A stretch of 28,455 nt of DNA. Origin: Acanthamoeba lenticulata. Its lineage: Eukaryota; Discosea; Longamoebia; Acanthamoebidae. Shown piece by piece: positions 9,763-21,246 of this stretch. Below the pieces are notes generated by a model. That model searched no databases. It worked only from the letters and a program-made list of their open reading frames with translations, and had not been told where the DNA came from. The translations under genes and the position numbers were made by a program. Location: NCBI GenBank assembly GCA_002179805.1, contig NAVB01000378.1, forward strand, positions 1 to 28,455, read 5' to 3'. How positions within the stretch are numbered: the stretch's first letter is position 1; the number at the start of each line of letters is the position of its first letter.

Positions 9763-12700
9763 TCACAAGTCTTCACCGATCTGCTGGTTGAAGAAGGCGA
9801 TGACAGTCTCCATCGACGGTCGGCGATCGGGTACTTGGTGCCAGCAGTGCGTCATCACCTTCCGAAACTCCGGCGGACAATCGCTCGGGAGCTGCGGCCG
9901 CTTGCCCTCGAGCACGTCGAGCGAGACGCCCATGAAGTTGCGCCCCGCAAAGGGCTCCTTGCGCGTCAGCACCTGCCACATGACGACGCCAAAGGCGAAC
10001 ACGTCGGCGCGCTCGTCGTATCGCTCCCCACGCAGGATCTCTGGCGCGGTCCAGCACGGAGTGCCGCAGCGTGTCATGGTGGCGTTCTCCTCCTTGATGC
10101 GCGCAAAGCCAAAGTCTGCGAGCTTGACGTTCTGAACGTTCTCCTCGACGAGCAAGTTGGATGGCTTGATGTCGCGGTGCACGATCGGCGGGCGTAGCGA
10201 GTGCAGGTAGTTGAGCCCGAGCGCGGCCGAGCGCAGCAGGCGCATCTTCTGCTGCCAGGTGAGCTTGACAGTGCTGTCGGCCAGCAGGTCCTTGAGCGAG
10301 CCCCGCGGCATGAACTCGGTCACGACGCACAGGTTGGGCTTCTTCACACATGCCCCGATGAAGAGCACGATGTTGGGGTGGTGCAGCTCGGCGAGGAACG
10401 CCATCTCGGCCCGGAACTCGAGCAGGCGAGGCTCATCGAGCTTCTGCCTGATGAAGCGCTTGACCGCCACGTCGACGCCCTTCCACGTGCCCCGATACAC
10501 GACCCCGCAGGACCCGAGGCCGACCTGCTTGCCCATCTGGATCTCGTTGAAGTCGATGATCCACCGGCACAGGTTGGCCGACGTGAGGAAGGTGTCCTCC
10601 TTGAACATCATGCCCTCTCCCACGACGGTCTGCAGCACTCCGTCATCACTGCGGTTACTGTCGCCACCGCTGTCCTCGCTCGTACTGCTGCGGTCCCGGG
10701 GCTTTTCGCGCGAGACGCCGCCAAAGAAGCGGCCCTCAAGGCCATCGATCTTGAGCTCGTACAGTTTGGCTCCTGCGAGCCAGACGAGACGTTAGCTCCG
10801 GAGCTGCACGGACTGGACACCACAAACACATACCGTTGGGCGCGTCGGGGACTTCGAACCGGCCCAGGCACGCCACCTTGGGCCGGCGTTGTGGGGCGGG
10901 CTGATCGGCCGAGGAGGTGGTGTACTTGTCGTGGGCCATGTGGCTCAGGACGACCTGGCCACCGTGCGTAAGGGCCGTGATGCGCGCTGCCGTGTTGACC
11001 ACAGGGCCAATGTACTCGACCCGGCGGGTCATCGGGTCCCGCACCACGCGCGGCGAGCCCACGTGCACGCCCATCCGGACGCGCAGGCCCTTGAACAGCA
11101 GCCTGTCGTCGGTGTCGCTCCACTCCTCGGCCGCTCCCGGGTGCTCGAGCAGGGCCGCGGGCCACTCGACCGCCAACAGCTCTCGCTGCACGTCGGCGCA
11201 CCAGGCGAGCGCGTCGGCGACCTGCTGGAAGGCCATGCAGAAGGAACCCTCGCCGCTGTTTCGGTCGCGCAGGAAGACCACCTCGTAGCCCCGGTGCCGC
11301 CGGAGCGCCGCACGGAGCGTGTCGTTGTGCAGGATCGTGGCCTCGCGCATGGCCTCTGGGTTGAACTCCCAGAGGGAGGCAGCGCGCGTAATGTCGGAGA
11401 ACACGATCGCCAGCTCGCCCTCGGGTGCCCGCATCCCGATTGCGGCGGCCACAGCCGCATGCGCGGCGGACGAGCGCGATGACGAAGAGGAGGACAAGGA
11501 GGGCGCCGAGTTGGAAGAAGAGACCGATAAGGGGCCGTTCCACGACCCGCTGTAGAGGCTCGGGATAGAGATTGGCGCCTTCTTCCCGGGACGGTGGCCG
11601 CTTGAGCCCGACGACGAGGTGGAGCCTGTTGTAGTTCCGGCGCCCGAAATGGAAGAATCGCCGTGCATGGCGGACAACCGCGTCATAATCTCCAGGAAGG
11701 TCGGCCGGATCGTGGGGTCCGAGTGCCAGCAAGCTTGGATGAGGTCTTCATACTGCAGGAGAGGAAGAGGCGTGGATGGATCAGCGCTTACTTAAATCAG
11801 TCCAAAAAACGGGCTAGCAAGGCGAACCTCCTGAGGGTGTGCGGGCTCAGAAGTCTCCGGCATGGCCGGCCTGATTCCATCCCTGATGACCGCCACGGCT
11901 ACGGCAGCAGGGCTAGAAAAGAACGATAGCGAAGAAAAGAATGAAAGCGACACACAAGTGAGTCAAGAGTTTACCAACACTGGCGGAAAGGATATCACCT
12001 GAGCCCAGCGTAGGGCTGCTCGCGAGTGAGCAGCTCCCAAAGGATGATACCAAAGGAATAGACATCGGCCAAGATGAAGTCCACGTCAGGGGACTCGTTC
12101 AGCACCTCGGGCGCGGTCCAGTGGACGGTGCCGGTGATGATCTCCCTGCCCACGTCCTCCTTGAACTTCGTCAGGCCAAAGTCAGAGACCTTGAGGTTCC
12201 ACTTGGCGTCGAGAAGCAGGTTGAGTGACTTGAGGTCGCGATGCACGATGCCCGACGAGTGCAGGAAGTGCATGCCCTTGGAGGCCTGGTAGGCCATCTT
12301 GGCCTTTAGCGCAAAAGGGATGCTGGGAACCAGTTCGTTATGTAGCAAGTCGAAGAGCGATCCGAGGCCCATGAACTCCATCACGATGGCCATCTTGGGC
12401 GCCTTGGTCGACGCCGCCATGAAGAGCACCACGTTCGGGTGTCGTAACGCCGTCATCACGCGCACCTCGTCGCGGAAGCCGCGTTCCATGTCGCGGGTCA
12501 CCTTGTCCGTTGCCAGCACCTTGACGGCAACCTCCGTGCCCTTCCAGACTGCTCTGTACACTTCACCGTACCTGCGGCTCCGTGTTAGCTCAGCTTCGCA
12601 TGAGTACAAGAGGTCATGTACGCACCCGCCTGAGCCGATCTGCTCACCGATCTCGAGCTCACTAAAGTTGATCTCCCAGTCATCTGACCGGTTGTTCTTG

Positions 12701-15700
12701 CTCCGCACAAGCAGCAACAGGGCCACGAGCATCAGCACGAGCACCGCCACCACCAGCCCAGCCGAGGGCAGTACAACACCTACAGGTGGGTCAGGACCAG
12801 GGATCTCCTTTCCCCTGAGCTGCTCTGATAGCGCGTCGTACCAAGCGCAATGGCCAGCGTGTAGTCGCTTGATCCACCTACGTCCTCTTCACAATACTGA
12901 CCTTCGCGGCCTTTGACACACCGACACTCGCCCTGGGTCGTATCGCACGTGCCTGCGTCCGAGCAAAGGCGGCCGTCGGAAACACACTCAGACAAGGCGC
13001 TCACGGTGGCGCCACTGCAGGAAAAGACTCGCAGCTGCTCGAGCAAGCGCTGCCGGTAGCTGTCCTCGTCGGTCACCAGGACGAATCCCTGCCGCTTGGC
13101 CACTTGAGAAGCGCCGACCGAGGTCTGAGTCCAGTAGAGGAAGTCGGCCAGCGCTTCGGCCGCCTTGCAGTCATGCATGCTGTTCTGGCGATAGACAACC
13201 GACGCGAACGTCGCCACGGGCCAGCTGGCCTCGCCCGGACCTGATATTCTCGGTGGAGTCAGGCATGAAGCGTGGGTTCATGCGTGGATTCGATGCGATG
13301 TACCGAGCAGAAGGCCTTCGAAGGAGGAAATTCCAGCAGGAGCAGGATAGTCACGAAGTGCGCTGGCGATGGAGTCGGCATTGGCGCGCACGACCTGACC
13401 AGCAGTGTTCTTCATCGAGGCGGCCTTGACGCCTCGAGCCTAACAGCATTGATGAGTCTAATGCCGTGAAGCCAAGAGGTTCCATGTTGTATGGACATGT
13501 CTGCCGTACTTGTAACACGTCGTAGAGCGGCCAGAAGGCAAACGAGTAGGAGGTGACCTGCATGATCGGAACCACGTTGTTGTCGTTGACGATGATAGAT
13601 CGATTGTCTGTGGTGCTCTGCACAGGAAACTTGGCTTGCGAACCAGCCGCAACCTGTACCACATACAAGCAAGTGAGAATCTAGAGAAGAAGCTGAACTA
13701 AAGCACAAGCCACCAACCCGAGCTGCAAATTCAGGCACTGTCCGGTTCAGAGCTGTGGTGAAGAGCATGGTGGTCGAGCTGGCCACGGACTGCGTGACGA
13801 CGATGATGGGGCTGGACGGCAGGGCTTGGCCCACCACGTCCGAGTTGAGTGCAAGGATGCGCGAATCGTTCCACACGGTGACCTCGTTGAGGTAGATGAG
13901 CGCGATGGTTTCAAAGTCTAACACCAGCTGCGACTCGATCTCCGCCAGCTCCGGAATATTGTAGGCTACGCATTGTGGTAATTGCACAGTGAGCAGCCAA
14001 GAGCACCACGTTGAGCCCGGGATGGAGCGTACCGGGCACCACTGCATGCGCAGTCAAAGGCATGATCTCGGCGTCGCCGATGCGGTTGCGCCAGGCCACG
14101 GACAGGCCGTCGTCCACGACCCCGAAGCTGACGTCATCCTCCCACAGGCGCTGGCGGGCGATGCCGGACGAGCCGGCGTAGTACTTCATCTCGGTCTCCT
14201 GGGAGGCCCACGCCACGGCCCAAGACGAGAACAGCGGCAGCGGCGGCCCTACGCCGACCAGGTAGGACGCGGCATAAGCCTCTTGCCCATTGCACCGGAC
14301 TGTGTTCAGAAGGTCGACCAGCCTCTGGCGGAGGCTTGTGTCGAGAGGCGCAATGTCGATGCTGGTTGCCGCTTGGCTTGCCCTGCACGAGGGAGATGTC
14401 AACAGCACTGCTGACACGCTGACGCAGCAAGAGGAGAACTTGGCCGTACGCATCGTTGGTCTGAATCCAAGCAACGAAAGTGAGCAACTCCTGGATGTTT
14501 GTGCAATCGAACATCGTCACGTTTTGGTGGACACCGAGGTAGTTGAGGTAGGCGATGGGCCATGAATCGTTTCCGCGAGCGTCGACGATGTCGATGGTGA
14601 AGTTGCTGTTCGTGAAGCTAGCGGTGAAGTCTGCCATGGCGGCTTGCACCGACTGCACCGATGGGCCCACTTTCACTCCGGCCTTGTTGATCATGTCCAT
14701 CCACCGGAAGGGAGACGCCACAGTGTCGGCAAAGGTCAAGAATGTCATGCTGTTGTCATTGGCCTGCAGCCAATAGGAAAAGTTGGTATTAGCAATAAAT
14801 ATAGCATCGGCGACCAGGGCAACTAGTCAAGCTTGTCAGGTAACATCATCAAGGCGTACCGCCAGCCACGGCAAACGCACGGCTGTGGAGCCGCCGAGGG
14901 GCACAGCAGTGCCGCGCTTGGCCGGCAGCATGTTTGCCCAGGTGCGGTTGGCCTCGGCGAGTGCAGCCTTGAACTGAGGGCTGAAGCTCTCCAAGGCCAG
15001 TTTGAGCACTTCGACGGAAGAGATGTCTGTGTTGTCGAAGTAGCCGATGAGGATGGGCGCATCGGGCAGCTTGTGAGCGATCTCGGGGTTAAGCTTCTGG
15101 AGGCGGCTGTCGTTCCACCGGCTCACTGAGCCCTCCCAAATGAGACCCAACGTCTCGCGGTCCACGACCTGAATGCCCGATGGGGCTTAGTGACGACGCA
15201 GGCTGCGATTGGAAGGAGACAGTACGATGTTGGGGTCCGTGGCGCTGAGAGCAGTGATGTTGTAGGCCATCACAATGGCTTGGCCAGCCAGCGGCAACTG
15301 CGCCAGGCCGCCGTATTGTGCTGACAGTTGAGGCGAGAGTCCTCTGTCCATCACCAAGAAATCCTGCACCACCCAGTTACACACACTGAGGCCATAGGGG
15401 GTGCAGCGTGGGGACAGGCGACGCACAGTGTCGCCTTTTTTGTAGGCGGCCATGGCTGGCACAATGCCCAAACCCGAGTAGGTGACGCTGCATGATCCAT
15501 CGTCAGCATCAAGGTGAGGAGACGAAAGAGCTGCAACTCATCGTACTTGACGTCATCTCGCGTGTACAGGTAGGCTGGCGCCCACTTGTTGAGAACAGAG
15601 ACCCCGTTGGGCGTGCCTTGGCCATAGAGCTGCACTCCAAACCCTTGCACGACTGGACAAGGAAAAGTTTGGAGCTCTAAGTTGGCGCTGTGAAAGGAAG

Positions 15701-15771
15701 GGAGCATTACCTCGGCAAAGGCAGACTACAAGAAGACAGCCAAGCAAGGCGCAGGTAAGGCGGCCGACCAT
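9763..15771 (-). CDS. Receptor: PstS-like x2, EGF-like, membrane segment, TKL kinase, nucleotide cyclase, TKL kinase
   Basis: Sixteen exons give 1663 aa: 15771-15711, 15652-15547, 15487-15427, 15363-15226, 15168-14860, 14763-14450, 14382-14033, 13965-13718, 13653-13510, 13424-13304, 13240-12842, 12779-12626, 12571-11999, 11912-11828, 11752-10834 and 10772-9763. Order: signal peptide (1-19); PBP domain 1 (about 22-350; TYSGLGIV, WNDSRLQKLNPE); PBP domain 2 (about 355-690; VWNDSRILALN); EGF-like Cys cluster (about 700-732); membrane helix (about 748-774); kinase 1 (about 787-1050) with GSGGYGEV, VAVK, HRDLKSLN, DFG, APE; class III cyclase (about 1131-1320) with FSDI, GEGSFCMAF and VNTAAR; kinase 2 (about 1405-1655) with GLGSCGVV, VAVK, HRDIKPSN, DFG, APE. 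Both kinases keep their catalytic residues. The cyclase keeps the first metal Asp and the transition-state Asn/Arg, but the second metal Asp appears to be Glu. Ligand binding outside driving phosphorylation and cyclic nucleotide synthesis inside is inference. The ATG at 15771 is chosen for its signal peptide. Confidence 0.88.
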
Positions 15772-16040
15772 CAAGCTTTTCTCTGTACTTGAAAGTAACG
15801 TGTTATGGAAAAGCGGAGCATAGGGGGCCATGAAGGAACCACGATCATACTTTCTTGCCGTGCAACGATTGAGAGGGAGGGAACGAACAGTTTCCTTTCC
15901 CGAATTTTTATTACACTTAAATGGAATTAAATCGACCAACCGAGCAGAGCGTGGAGTTACGTGCTGCTTGCCAATTGGGTGGACACTCCCGCCGGGTGAC
16001 CCACTTCCATTTACCACGCCGCGTAACCAGCGGTCCGACG
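15772..16040. promoter_or_regulatory. Promoter side of the receptor gene and 3' end of the histidine kinase gene
   Basis: Both neighbours run on the minus strand, so this 269-base spacer should hold the receptor's promoter and 5' UTR and the kinase's 3' UTR. The frame upstream of 15771 is open to about 16017 but has no signal-like or domain-like content and was not included in the gene. No defined element was recognised. Confidence 0.35.
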
Positions 16041-17458
16041 TTAGGACCTGGCGCCGCCCTTCCGCACATCAGCCGAGTATCCACCCTCGGTTTCCACTTC
16101 GCCTGGTTCGTGCGTGGCGTGCATGGTGGCCTGCGCCGCGACGAGCACCTGCGACAATTCCTTCACCTTGATCGGCTGCATGTGTGTTGCGCACGAGAAC
16201 AGGTCAGGCGCAAGTCTGCGGAGTAAAGGGAAGAAGAAGGACCTCGCACCTTGGGGAGATAGTCGTCCATGCCGGCCGCGCGACACTCCTCGCGGGTGCC
16301 CTCCTGCAGATCGGCTGTGCAGGCGATGATGTAAGGCGGTGGATGGTGGTTCCCACGCTGGGTCAGCTTGTCCTGCTTGATCAGCCGGCTCGCCGTGATG
16401 CCGTCCATCTCCGGCATGTGCAGGTCCATCAGGATCACAGAAAACGGGCGGCCCTCGGCCCGCGCCGCGCGCACGGCCTCGACGGCCTGGCGCCCGTCGT
16501 CCACGACGGTGACCTCCGTGTGGCCGATCCGGCTCAGGAGCTTGCAGGCCACCTTCTGGTTGATGACGTTGTCCTCGGCCAGCAGGATGCGATCGATGAC
16601 CGGATGCTGCTCGCTTTGGTCTGGTCGGTCGTGACCACGGCGGCCGTGGTGGTCCCGGTCGTGCCGCAGCCGCTCGTGCGCGGCCACCGCCGTCGAGTAG
16701 CGGCGTGGGCCGGCGACCGGCACCTCGGGCGGCGCGGCCGCGGGCGACGGGTAGTGCTGCGTGCCGGGCAGCCGCGGGGACTCCATGGGCGAGTTCTCTT
16801 GGCCATGGGCCAGCGGCGTGATGGGCCGGAGCCGCGTGGGCAGCGAGTGCGTGTGCTGCGGGTGGATGTGCCGCCGCGCCGTCTCGTTCAGGTTGTTGTA
16901 CATGAAGACCGACGAGTTGCCGGGCGCCCGCAGCCTCGTCTCTGCGGGGTGCGTCGAATCCGCAGTTGATGAAGAGGACGAGGACGAAGAAGAAGAGGAA
17001 GACTCGAGAGATGAGGCGGAATGGGACGCAAGGCCTTCCAAGGGCGCGCCGAGAGCCGAGCGCATCTGCAGCTCGGGCAGCAGCTGCTCGGCCTGCTGCA
17101 GGGCGTCGTTTCGCCGGTCGTTCTGCTCGAGCTGGCAGCACTTGTCGTAGTCTGGCACAGCGCCGTGGAGCTTGACGCGGATGGTGAACGTGAAGACGCT
17201 CCCCTTGCCCTCCTCGCTCTGCAGCGTCATGCCGCCGCCCATCAGCTCGCACAGCCGCCGGGAGATGACCAGCCCGAGGCCGGTCCCCTCGTACTTCCTG
17301 GTCGCCGACGAGTCCACCTGCGAGAAGGGGTGGAAGAGGCGGTCCTGCTTCTCGCGCGGGATGCCGATGCCCGTGTCGGCCACCTCGAACGCAAGTCGCG
17401 CAAACACAGCCCCACTTTCGCCACCGGCGAGGCGGTCACACCAAGCTCCGCAGAAGAG
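16041..17458 (-). CDS. Hybrid histidine kinase fragment: ATPase C-half plus receiver domain, 5' part missing
   Basis: Two exons, 17458-16250 and 16175-16041, give about 448 aa. The frame begins after an in-frame TAG at 17461-17459 with no ATG. It carries the second half of a histidine-kinase ATPase domain: EVADTGIGIP (G1 box), FSQVDSS and YEGTGLGLVISRRLCEL (G2 box). A low-complexity linker of about 225 residues follows, with poly-Ser and many His, Pro and Arg. Then comes a full receiver domain: RILLAEDN, phospho-acceptor Asp in ILMDLHMPEMDG, IACTAD, and YLPKPIKVKEL rebuilt across the intron. The His-bearing dimerisation domain and the Asn-containing N box are not found upstream to 18025 in any minus-strand frame I read. 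As it stands the protein could receive phosphate but not autophosphorylate. It may be a 5'-truncated gene, a pseudogene or an assembly artefact. Confidence 0.72.
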
Positions 17459-18025
17459 CTAAGACTTATCCGGGCAGATTCTCACGTGCGGACCTGGGGT
17501 TGTTGATGTTGACGTAGGTCCACGCCCACGCAAATAACGAACTTGAGATGTGCGGCTGAATCCCGAGAAGCGCCAAGAGCCAGGCGTTCTGCGTTGGTTT
17601 TCCGTCGCGCCCACAGAACAGAAAACTAGCTGACGTCAGCAGCTTCTTTTAGCTTTGTTCTTTGCTGTGGAAGAAACAAGAACGGCCAAGCTTCTTTCGT
17701 GTGTGGCACGTTTGCTCCCCCTTGTTCGAGGGAATTGCGCCACGCCCTAAGTAGCGTGCACTTTGCCCTTTTGATCGCACCTGATTCTGATTTGGGTTGG
17801 TGATTCGATCTTTTCTGTCTCTGTCCTCTCTGCAGATCTTAACTTGGCCTTGCCAAGGCAGCTGGCATCTTTTTTATCTTGTGGTTGCTGCCCCCTCATA
17901 GGCCAAGCATACCAACCGAATCGGAGCGATTGTGCGAGGGAAAACTGCCGACTCGCCGTCGGCACCAAGAACTCCAGCTCAGAACGTGCAGCTGCAAACG
18001 CACAGCCTTTCACAAGTGAGCACCG
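17459..18025. other. Intergenic region between the histidine kinase fragment and the TEX2-like gene
   Basis: The region must contain the promoter and 5' UTR of the plus-strand gene at 18026. On the minus strand a frame around 17635-17490 is open and contains a hydrophobic stretch (WLLALLGIQPHISSSLFAW), ending at a possible donor near 17494. It does not join the histidine-kinase frame and resembles no family I know. No histidine-kinase core was found here. Confidence 0.35.
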
Positions 18026-19988
18026 ATGGGTGGCTTTGCCACGTTGATCTTCTTCCTAGCCTCGTTTCTTTTGGGCGCCTTCACGGTGCTTATTGCGGGC
18101 GTGGCGGTGACCTACCACTACCTCTCACTCCTCAATTCGGCCAAGAAAGATGTACACGCCTCTGAAGACACCAAGACTCTGCGAGCGAGCGGGACAACAT
18201 CGGGTGAACGCCCTGCTGTTGATGGCAGCAGCACCGACGACAAAGTTGTACGGATCATCACCTCCCCTTTGCGTTGCTTAACAAAGTTTCATCAATTCAG
18301 CACTTTTACGTGCAAAAATCGATTCTCACTTCACCCTAACCACGTGGCCTTTATGTTGGCTGCCTTGCAATGGTGTGCGTGCAAAGCTCGGGGGCTACGC
18401 CAAGTTTCTGACGCCAGCCCAGTACGCCATGGTTTCGCGCGAGTCGTTTCCCATGATGCTGGGTCGCTCGAGCGGCGTCCTGCGCAGTGCCACTTGGCAG
18501 TACAACATCATCCGTGGCAACATGCTCTTTCGCTACAAGGAGAAAGGGGTACCTCTTGCTGCACTCCGTGCATTCCTTTTGTCTCTCGCGGCTCATCGCT
18601 CCGCCCCATCGCGCTGCAGCAAAACAACGTGGCGCAGGTGGTATGTCTCAATGGCTGCACCGTCGAGGCCACATCGAGCAACTGGTCCAAGAAGGACACG
18701 GCCATCAAGCTCGCGGTACGAGCGCCATGGTCTTCCTCAAAGTCTCTCCCTCAAGGCCTTCCATTCACCGGGGTGGTGGGAATTTACAGCATCCCGAGCA
18801 CGAGCTCTTTGGTGACAACCTCAAGGAAACCTATATGCTCTTCCCCAACGGCAAGGAGTTTGAGCTCTGGTTCCACGCCCTGTCGCGCGCAGCCTCTCTC
18901 TCTACCAACGTACGCTTCCCTGTTTTGAATATTTATTATAATTCATTTATTAATTAATTAATCCATTTTTTAACATGTAAAAAACGCACTATTTATCGTG
19001 GCGCAGTTGGGCAAGTACCAGCAGGAGGACGCCAGGATTCACTCCTACTTCTCGCAGTACCACAACCTCCTCATGAACCCGGACTCGCCCAACGACAGCG
19101 CCTGGTGCAATGCCATCCTCGCCCGCTTTTGGTGGTATGTGCGCCTTCGCTCCCCTCCCTGGCCTCCCTGCCTTTCCAAGCCTCACGCTGTCGGGCCATT
19201 GCTTTGTGCGCCCACACAGGAACTTCCAGGGCAGCAGGGGCTTCAACAGCTTCCTCAGCCAGGGCCTGTGCCAGCGCATCACCAAGATGACCGACTTCCC
19301 GGGCTTCATCGTTCGACAACCAATCTCTGATGCGTTTATTTCGTGGCCTATCGGAGGTTGACCCTTTCCTGTTGGGGGGCACGAGCAGGAGAGCATGGTG
19401 TTGGAGAAGATGTCGCTCGGGACGAGCTTGCCCATGGTGTCCAACGCCACCCTCTACTCCATTACCGAGCACGGCGGTGTGGTACGTTCTCTCAAGTCAT
19501 CACCGACTATGTGTGCCCTCTTCATTGTTGCTGACGTCTTCATTTTCATCGTGGCCATCGTCTCTTAGATCGTTGACATGGACGTCGTCTATCACACGGG
19601 CTTTGAAATGACCATCGGTAGAGCTCCTCTCGCACACGCAAGACAAAGGATCGAGGGATCCTTAAGATTTGGGATGCGTACCAGCTGACATGGACACGTG
19701 ATGATACAACAGGCATCATGACGTCGATTCAGCTGCCGGGCGCGTCAGTCAAGGTCCCCGCGTCGGCCTACATGCAGATCAAGCGCCTTTCTGGACGTGT
19801 ACGTCGCTCCCCATTTCGCTCGGCGGCTGGCCTGGTCGCATCGTGGCTAACGGTTCCCATGCTCCCGTTTTCTTTCTTTATATTTCACACGAGCAGATGA
19901 GAATGCAGATCAATCCGCCTCCGTGCGATCGGTTCTGGATCGGCTTCCACGAGAACCCGACGTTCGACATCCACGCCGGTATGCTACT

Positions 19989-20020
<32 letters not shown>

Positions 20021-21045
20021 CCTCGCTTGCACAGTGACGTCGGCTCACGTCGCTCACGGACGCGTGGCGAACACAGAGACGTCGATCGGCGCCGACTCGA
20101 TCCTGCCCAACATGGTGCAGATGGCCAACTCCATCATGAAGGTACGAATGATCCACCCAGCCCCCGAACGTCGCTCCTGTCTCCCGCCTGGCCAGTGGTT
20201 TGGGCTCACCTCGGGGCCACCAGAAAATGGACATCACGAACCTGATCGTGAACAAGCTGCAAGCGCACATCATCAACGAGACGATGGTGCTGCCCAACAT
20301 GGACGAGTGGCCCATGCCCTACTGGCCCGAGAGCTACGACCCCGCTGGTGCGCCCCTCCGTTCTTTTGAAGGAAGAGGAGCAGTGGGCGGGGCTCTGACG
20401 CGCAGAGAGCAGAGGGACAGGACGGGCGGCCGCACCTGATCTACCAGCGGCCGGACAAGGGAGGCGACCAGCCGGAGCTGAAGAAGCGCAAGAGCCTGCT
20501 CAAGGCGTTCTCCTTCATCGACATCTCGCCCGACGGGATCAGCGTGATGGGCACTCCGCTGGTCAAGTCCGCCAACCAGAAGGAGCGCGACAAGGAGAAG
20601 AAGGAGGAGCGCAAGCGCGAGAAGCAGAATCGACGCCTCAAGGAGCACGCAGAGACCGAGGAAGAGGAGGAGGCCGCAGACGACACGCCGCCGCTCCTGC
20701 CTCCGGCCTCCTCTTCTGTGTCGCCGAGGTCGTCGTCATCGTCGACCACGACCGCGTTGGCGGTCGTCCCGGCGGGTGAGGCGGTGGACCGGCCCTTCTT
20801 TGCGCAGCACCGGACGATGGAGCAGGAGGGCGAACTGCTCCGAGAGCGGCTGCGGGAACAGGAGCGAGTGAGCAGCACCGAGCTCCGGCGGAGCATCAAG
20901 GACGGCGGCAAGCGCTGGTCCCTCACCAACCTTCGCCGAAGTCATGTACGCGCGCTTCCTCTTTCTCTCTCTTGCGCGAGCCGAAGTTGACTTGCATGTT
21001 TGGGCGCTTCAGGAGAGGCAAAAGTCTAAAGACAAGGACCTGTGA
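18026..21045 (+). CDS. TEX2/Nvj2-like membrane-anchored SMP-domain lipid-transfer protein
   Basis: Fourteen exons give 627 aa: 18026-18247, 18387-18548, 18620-18715, 18790-18909, 19007-19134, 19220-19310, 19389-19481, 19569-19617, 19713-19798, 19897-19978, 20077-20141, 20224-20347, 20413-20945 and 21013-21045 (TGA). An N-terminal membrane anchor (about residues 4-30) is followed by a PH-like region (about 85-200; SGVLRSATWQYNIIRGNMLF, MLFPNGKEFELWFHAL) and an SMP-type region (about 225-435). The SMP region shows AWCNAILARFWW, LGTSLPMVSNATLYS, MDVVYHTGFEMTI and DRFWIGFHENPTFDI. The tail is charged (KERDKEKKEERKREK). Anchor, PH then SMP is the order in TEX2 and yeast Nvj2, which sit in the endoplasmic reticulum and move lipids at membrane contacts. 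The family call is from motif order; the lipid cargo is unknown. The least certain splice sites are 18247/18387 and the acceptor at 19389. Confidence 0.78.
19989..20013. repeat. (TC)n microsatellite in an intron of the TEX2-like gene
   Basis: A perfect TC run is followed directly by TATATATA. It begins about 10 bases after the donor at 19979 of the 19979-20076 intron. Confidence 0.85.
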
Positions 21046-21244
21046 TGAAGAGAGTAGAAGAGGAAGGAAGAAGAGGTTGAGGTCGAGCGCTGCGCACAAA
21101 AGGCCACTTGTGTTTCCCACTTGGCGTGGTTGGTGCCCGTGTACAGACAACTTCAGGGTTGAAAAAAGAATAAAAAAGAGAGAAAAGAGACCCTTGGGCG
21201 TTTTCAGATAAAATTACCAACACGACGCCTGTGGGAGAAGTAGA
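21046..21244. other. 3' UTR of the TEX2-like gene
   Basis: This is the sequence between the TGA at 21043-21045 and the inverted tRNA-like repeat. It is A/G-rich with an AATAAAA-like string near 21167-21175 that could serve in polyadenylation. No open frame of interest is present. Confidence 0.4.
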
Positions 21245-21246
21245 AC

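Noticed and set aside
10201..11482. Plus-strand frames opposite the kinase 2 and cyclase exons
   Set aside because: They overlap well-conserved kinase and cyclase motifs on the minus strand and have no recognisable content.
15772..16017. Upstream in-frame extension of the receptor N-terminus
   Set aside because: It would bury the signal peptide behind about 80 residues of low-quality sequence. The ATG at 15771 begins directly at the hydrophobic leader.
17490..17635. Small minus-strand hydrophobic frame upstream of the histidine kinase fragment, as its missing first exon
   Set aside because: Joining its possible donor near 17494 to the AG at 17460-17459 enters the wrong frame for the ATPase domain, and the intron would be only about 36 bases.
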